Assembly (NCBI GenBank): GCA_028289505.1
Contig: JANQPK010000383.1
Location: 1 to 9,504 of the forward strand
Length of the DNA: 9,504 nucleotides
From: Cyclobacteriaceae bacterium
GTDB taxonomy: Bacteria; Bacteroidota; Bacteroidia; Cytophagales; Cyclobacteriaceae
Direction: 5' to 3'
Positions 7,308 through 9,504 of this stretch are shown here, in pieces. The position numbers and the translations under genes were made by a program. The notes under the pieces are model-generated. The model was given only the letters and a program-made list of their open reading frames with translations. It was not told where the DNA came from and did no database searches. Positions within the stretch are counted from its first letter, which is position 1; every line of letters starts with the position of its first letter.

Positions 7308-7323
7308 TCCTATCCTTGTCATT

Positions 7324-9504
7324 ATGAGGAGATTATTATTCCCTCTTATGTTTATGGCAACCCTCATTTCAGAGGGTCAGGTGTCTCCTGCTGAGAGCCG
7401 CCGGTCAAGCTATCTGACTTACTTGTATAAAATTTCAACGCTACAGACCAGGCAGATATTAGAGAAGGGGATCAAAAGTGTTGATGACAGCTATTTTCAG
7501 GAACTGGCCTATCAGTATCCAACCGACAGTTTACTACCTGGTGATTTATCCTTTGGGAACTATCTCAAGGTTAAGGCAGTCCGGAATGATCTTGAAATGG
7601 AACTGGTATCCGTTTCCAATATTGAAATTCGCATTTTGAATAATGGGGCGGATTTAAACCTGTTGGTATTGAACCTGTCAGGAGCCGAAGTCGCTGATGC
7701 CATAGTCAAACTAAGATCAAAAAACGTAAGTTATGACCACATCACGAAGTCATACCGGCTTAGGAAGAACAACAAGGACGGTATTTTATCTGTTGAATAT
7801 CAAGGCACTACGTCATATTTTCGGTTAGATCGAGAAATTAACTATTCCAAGTTCAGAAGATCCTTCAATTCAATAGTTTATTCGGTTCCACTCAAATACA
7901 TAACCAAACCGGTGGCCTTGATCATCAGATCGCCATACGATCTGTATCTGTCAGTCAAGCATAAATACCCCAGGGGATTATTCTACTACATATCAAAACC
8001 GTTTATGGATATAGTCCGCTCAATTAAATGGGGTGAACCACAAGGTTTCATCAGGGGTACTGCCTGTATTTTTGATGACTATTATTGCAACAAGAACCAG
8101 GATCATGATGGGTTTTTGGCATTCAATAAGCCTAAATACAGACCCAGTGATACCGTCAGGTTGAAGGCTTATGTAATGAACCATAAAGAAAAACTGCTAA
8201 AAGATGATATCGAACTCTGGGTAGGGCCTGATTACTGGTTCAGTTCCAGCAATTCGAAAAAAATCAACACCATTACGCCATATCGTGCTGGTTTTTTTGA
8301 AACCCAGTTTGTGCTACATGACAGTCTTGGGCTGAAACTAGATTCTGAAATCAGGATTTTCCTGGTAAACAATGATGAAGAGCTGATACGTGGGCGTTTT
8401 GATTATGAAGATTACCAACTGGATGAGGCCCGTTTCACACTTGAAGTTACTTCTCAGGAAATATCCCGGGACGATTCCCTGAAAGCCACCATGAAGGGGA
8501 CTGATGCAAATGACCTCAATCTTCAGGATGCCTCGGTTAAGCTTACCGTCTATCCTGTGGTGGTTAATCAACTTATCACGGATACGCTTTATCTGCCAGA
8601 CAAATTATGGGAGCTGGCCCAGGAACTGGAACCAACAGGCGAAACTGTAATGCATATTCCGCCAGAGATTTTTCCAGAGGCAGATGTTGAATATGAATTG
8701 GTAGCTGAGTTTCAGACTGCTGATTTTGAGGTGCATCGAGAAGTAGAAAAATTTCACCGTATCATTGAAGAAAAGCAGATAATGCACCAGGTAGTGGGGG
8801 ACACGCTCAAACTATCCATTTGGTCTGGAGATTCTTCCATTCAGGAGAAAGGCCAGATTATAGGTCTAAATCCTTCAAACCAGGGGATAGATACCATTAT
8901 GCTTGATTTACCCGGCTCAATTTGGTTAAATCCTTTAGTAGCACAGTACAAAGTAGAAACGGCCTCTTTGATCGAAACCATCCCAATCAATAAAGAGTCT
9001 AGCCTGGTCGACATATACGCCAACCGAGATACCGACTCCATTAAGATTCGACTGTCCAACCCTCGAAACCTCCAAGTGCGGTATTTTCTCTATCGGAAAA
9101 ATAGCGAAATCCAGAAAGGCACCGGTGTGGATTGGGATCTGAGTTTAGCTCCCACTACTGACAAAGATTATTTTTTGGCCATTCAATACCTGTGGGCAGG
9201 GGAGTCCTATGATGAAAACTACAGAATTTCGCTTGACCAATCGAAACTGGACATTACCTCCAACATCCCATCACTGGTGTATCCTGGCCAAAGTCACGAT
9301 GTCCTGGTATCTGTAACCGATTCCGATGGTAAACCGGTAAAGGGGGTAGATGTTACCGCTTTTGGTTTGAAAAGTCAATTTGAAGGTTACAATCCTCCGC
9401 AAATGCCAAGTTTTAAGAAAGCCTATCCTGACCGGAAGCTTATCAATAATTTCAGTCCCGCTGAATTGGAAAAGGATGCCGAACTAAGAAACCTGGACTG
9501 GCAG
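7324..9504 (+). CDS. alpha-2-macroglobulin-like exported protein with MG2 and MG3 domains (C-terminus beyond window)
   Basis: An uninterrupted frame of 727 codons, open at the right edge. The N-terminus (MRRLLFPLMFMATLISEG) is a plausible Sec signal peptide without a lipobox. Residues about 25-240 are a region I do not recognise. At about 262-350 there is an MG2-type macroglobulin domain, with the hallmark FNKPKYRPSDTVRLKAYV (267-284). It is directly followed by an MG3-like start, GRFDYEDYQLDEARFTLEV (357-375). A segment around 430-450 (LWELAQELEPTGETVMHIPP) resembles phrases I know from large Bacteroidota proteins of this kind. A further macroglobulin/Ig-like strand pattern, YPGQSHDVLVSVTDSDGKPV, begins at about 653. 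The thioester motif of true alpha-2-macroglobulins, if any, would lie beyond the window. It is probably an envelope or periplasmic protein. It is transcribed away from the hydrolase gene, and the two starts are separated by 124 bases. The ATG at 7324 is the natural start for the signal peptide. Confidence 0.85.
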   Translation, partial: MRRLLFPLMFMATLISEGQVSPAESRRSSYLTYLYKISTLQTRQILEKGIKSVDDSYFQELAYQYPTDSLLPGDLSFGNYLKVKAVRNDLEMELVSVSNIEIRILNNGADLNLLVLNLSGAEVADAIVKLRSKNVSYDHITKSYRLRKNNKDGILSVEYQGTTSYFRLDREINYSKFRRSFNSIVYSVPLKYITKPVALIIRSPYDLYLSVKHKYPRGLFYYISKPFMDIVRSIKWGEPQGFIRGTACIFDDYYCNKNQDHDGFLAFNKPKYRPSDTVRLKAYVMNHKEKLLKDDIELWVGPDYWFSSSNSKKINTITPYRAGFFETQFVLHDSLGLKLDSEIRIFLVNNDEELIRGRFDYEDYQLDEARFTLEVTSQEISRDDSLKATMKGTDANDLNLQDASVKLTVYPVVVNQLITDTLYLPDKLWELAQELEPTGETVMHIPPEIFPEADVEYELVAEFQTADFEVHREVEKFHRIIEEKQIMHQVVGDTLKLSIWSGDSSIQEKGQIIGLNPSNQGIDTIMLDLPGSIWLNPLVAQYKVETASLIETIPINKESSLVDIYANRDTDSIKIRLSNPRNLQVRYFLYRKNSEIQKGTGVDWDLSLAPTTDKDYFLAIQYLWAGESYDENYRISLDQSKLDITSNIPSLVYPGQSHDVLVSVTDSDGKPVKGVDVTAFGLKSQFEGYNPPQMPSFKKAYPDRKLINNFSPAELEKDAELRNLDWQ

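Noticed and set aside
8338..9059. Three minus-strand open frames of 60-77 codons
   Set aside because: They lie opposite the continuous macroglobulin-protein frame, have no signal or domain, and have ordinary shadow composition.

Overview
The window most likely comes from a member of the Bacteroidota, perhaps a marine Cytophagales-type bacterium. The grounds are a four-helix LytS-type kinase paired with a LytTR regulator, a secreted alpha-2-macroglobulin-like protein with family-typical phrases, almost no Shine-Dalgarno sites, moderate to low GC, and one candidate promoter of the Bacteroidota TTTG/TAnnTTTG type. This assignment is an inference; the window holds no rRNA or marker gene.

Layout. 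Everything from position 7199 down to 1 lies on the minus strand and reads right to left. The order is a glycoside hydrolase lipoprotein (7199-4986), an unrecognised 190-residue protein (4977-4405), a sensor histidine kinase (4350-3340), its LytTR response regulator (3339-2572), a small coiled-coil membrane protein overlapping the regulator gene (2590-2186), a 120-residue exported protein (2078-1716), an FAD-dependent amine-oxidase-like oxidoreductase (1658-408), and a DUF427 protein cut by the left edge (388-1). A divergent plus-strand gene starts at 7324 and runs open to the right edge. It encodes an exported protein with alpha-2-macroglobulin-type MG2 and MG3 domains. The only stretches without genes are short: 7200-7323, 2079-2185, 1659-1715, 4351-4404 and 389-407.

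How the genes may work together. Three blocks can be proposed. (i) The hydrolase and the 190-residue gene are 8 bases apart and both start with GTG. (ii) The kinase and regulator genes abut with no spacer, the regulator overlaps the next membrane-protein gene by 19 bases, and the three look like one translationally coupled sensory unit. (iii) The oxidoreductase and DUF427 genes are 19 bases apart. The AT-rich gap at 2079-2185 contains nested inverted repeats and is the most likely break between transcription units. No SusC/SusD pair, transposase, CRISPR array, tRNA or rRNA was seen. The least explained elements are the 190-residue protein, the 120-residue exported protein, the accessory membrane protein overlapping the response regulator, and the nested inverted repeats.
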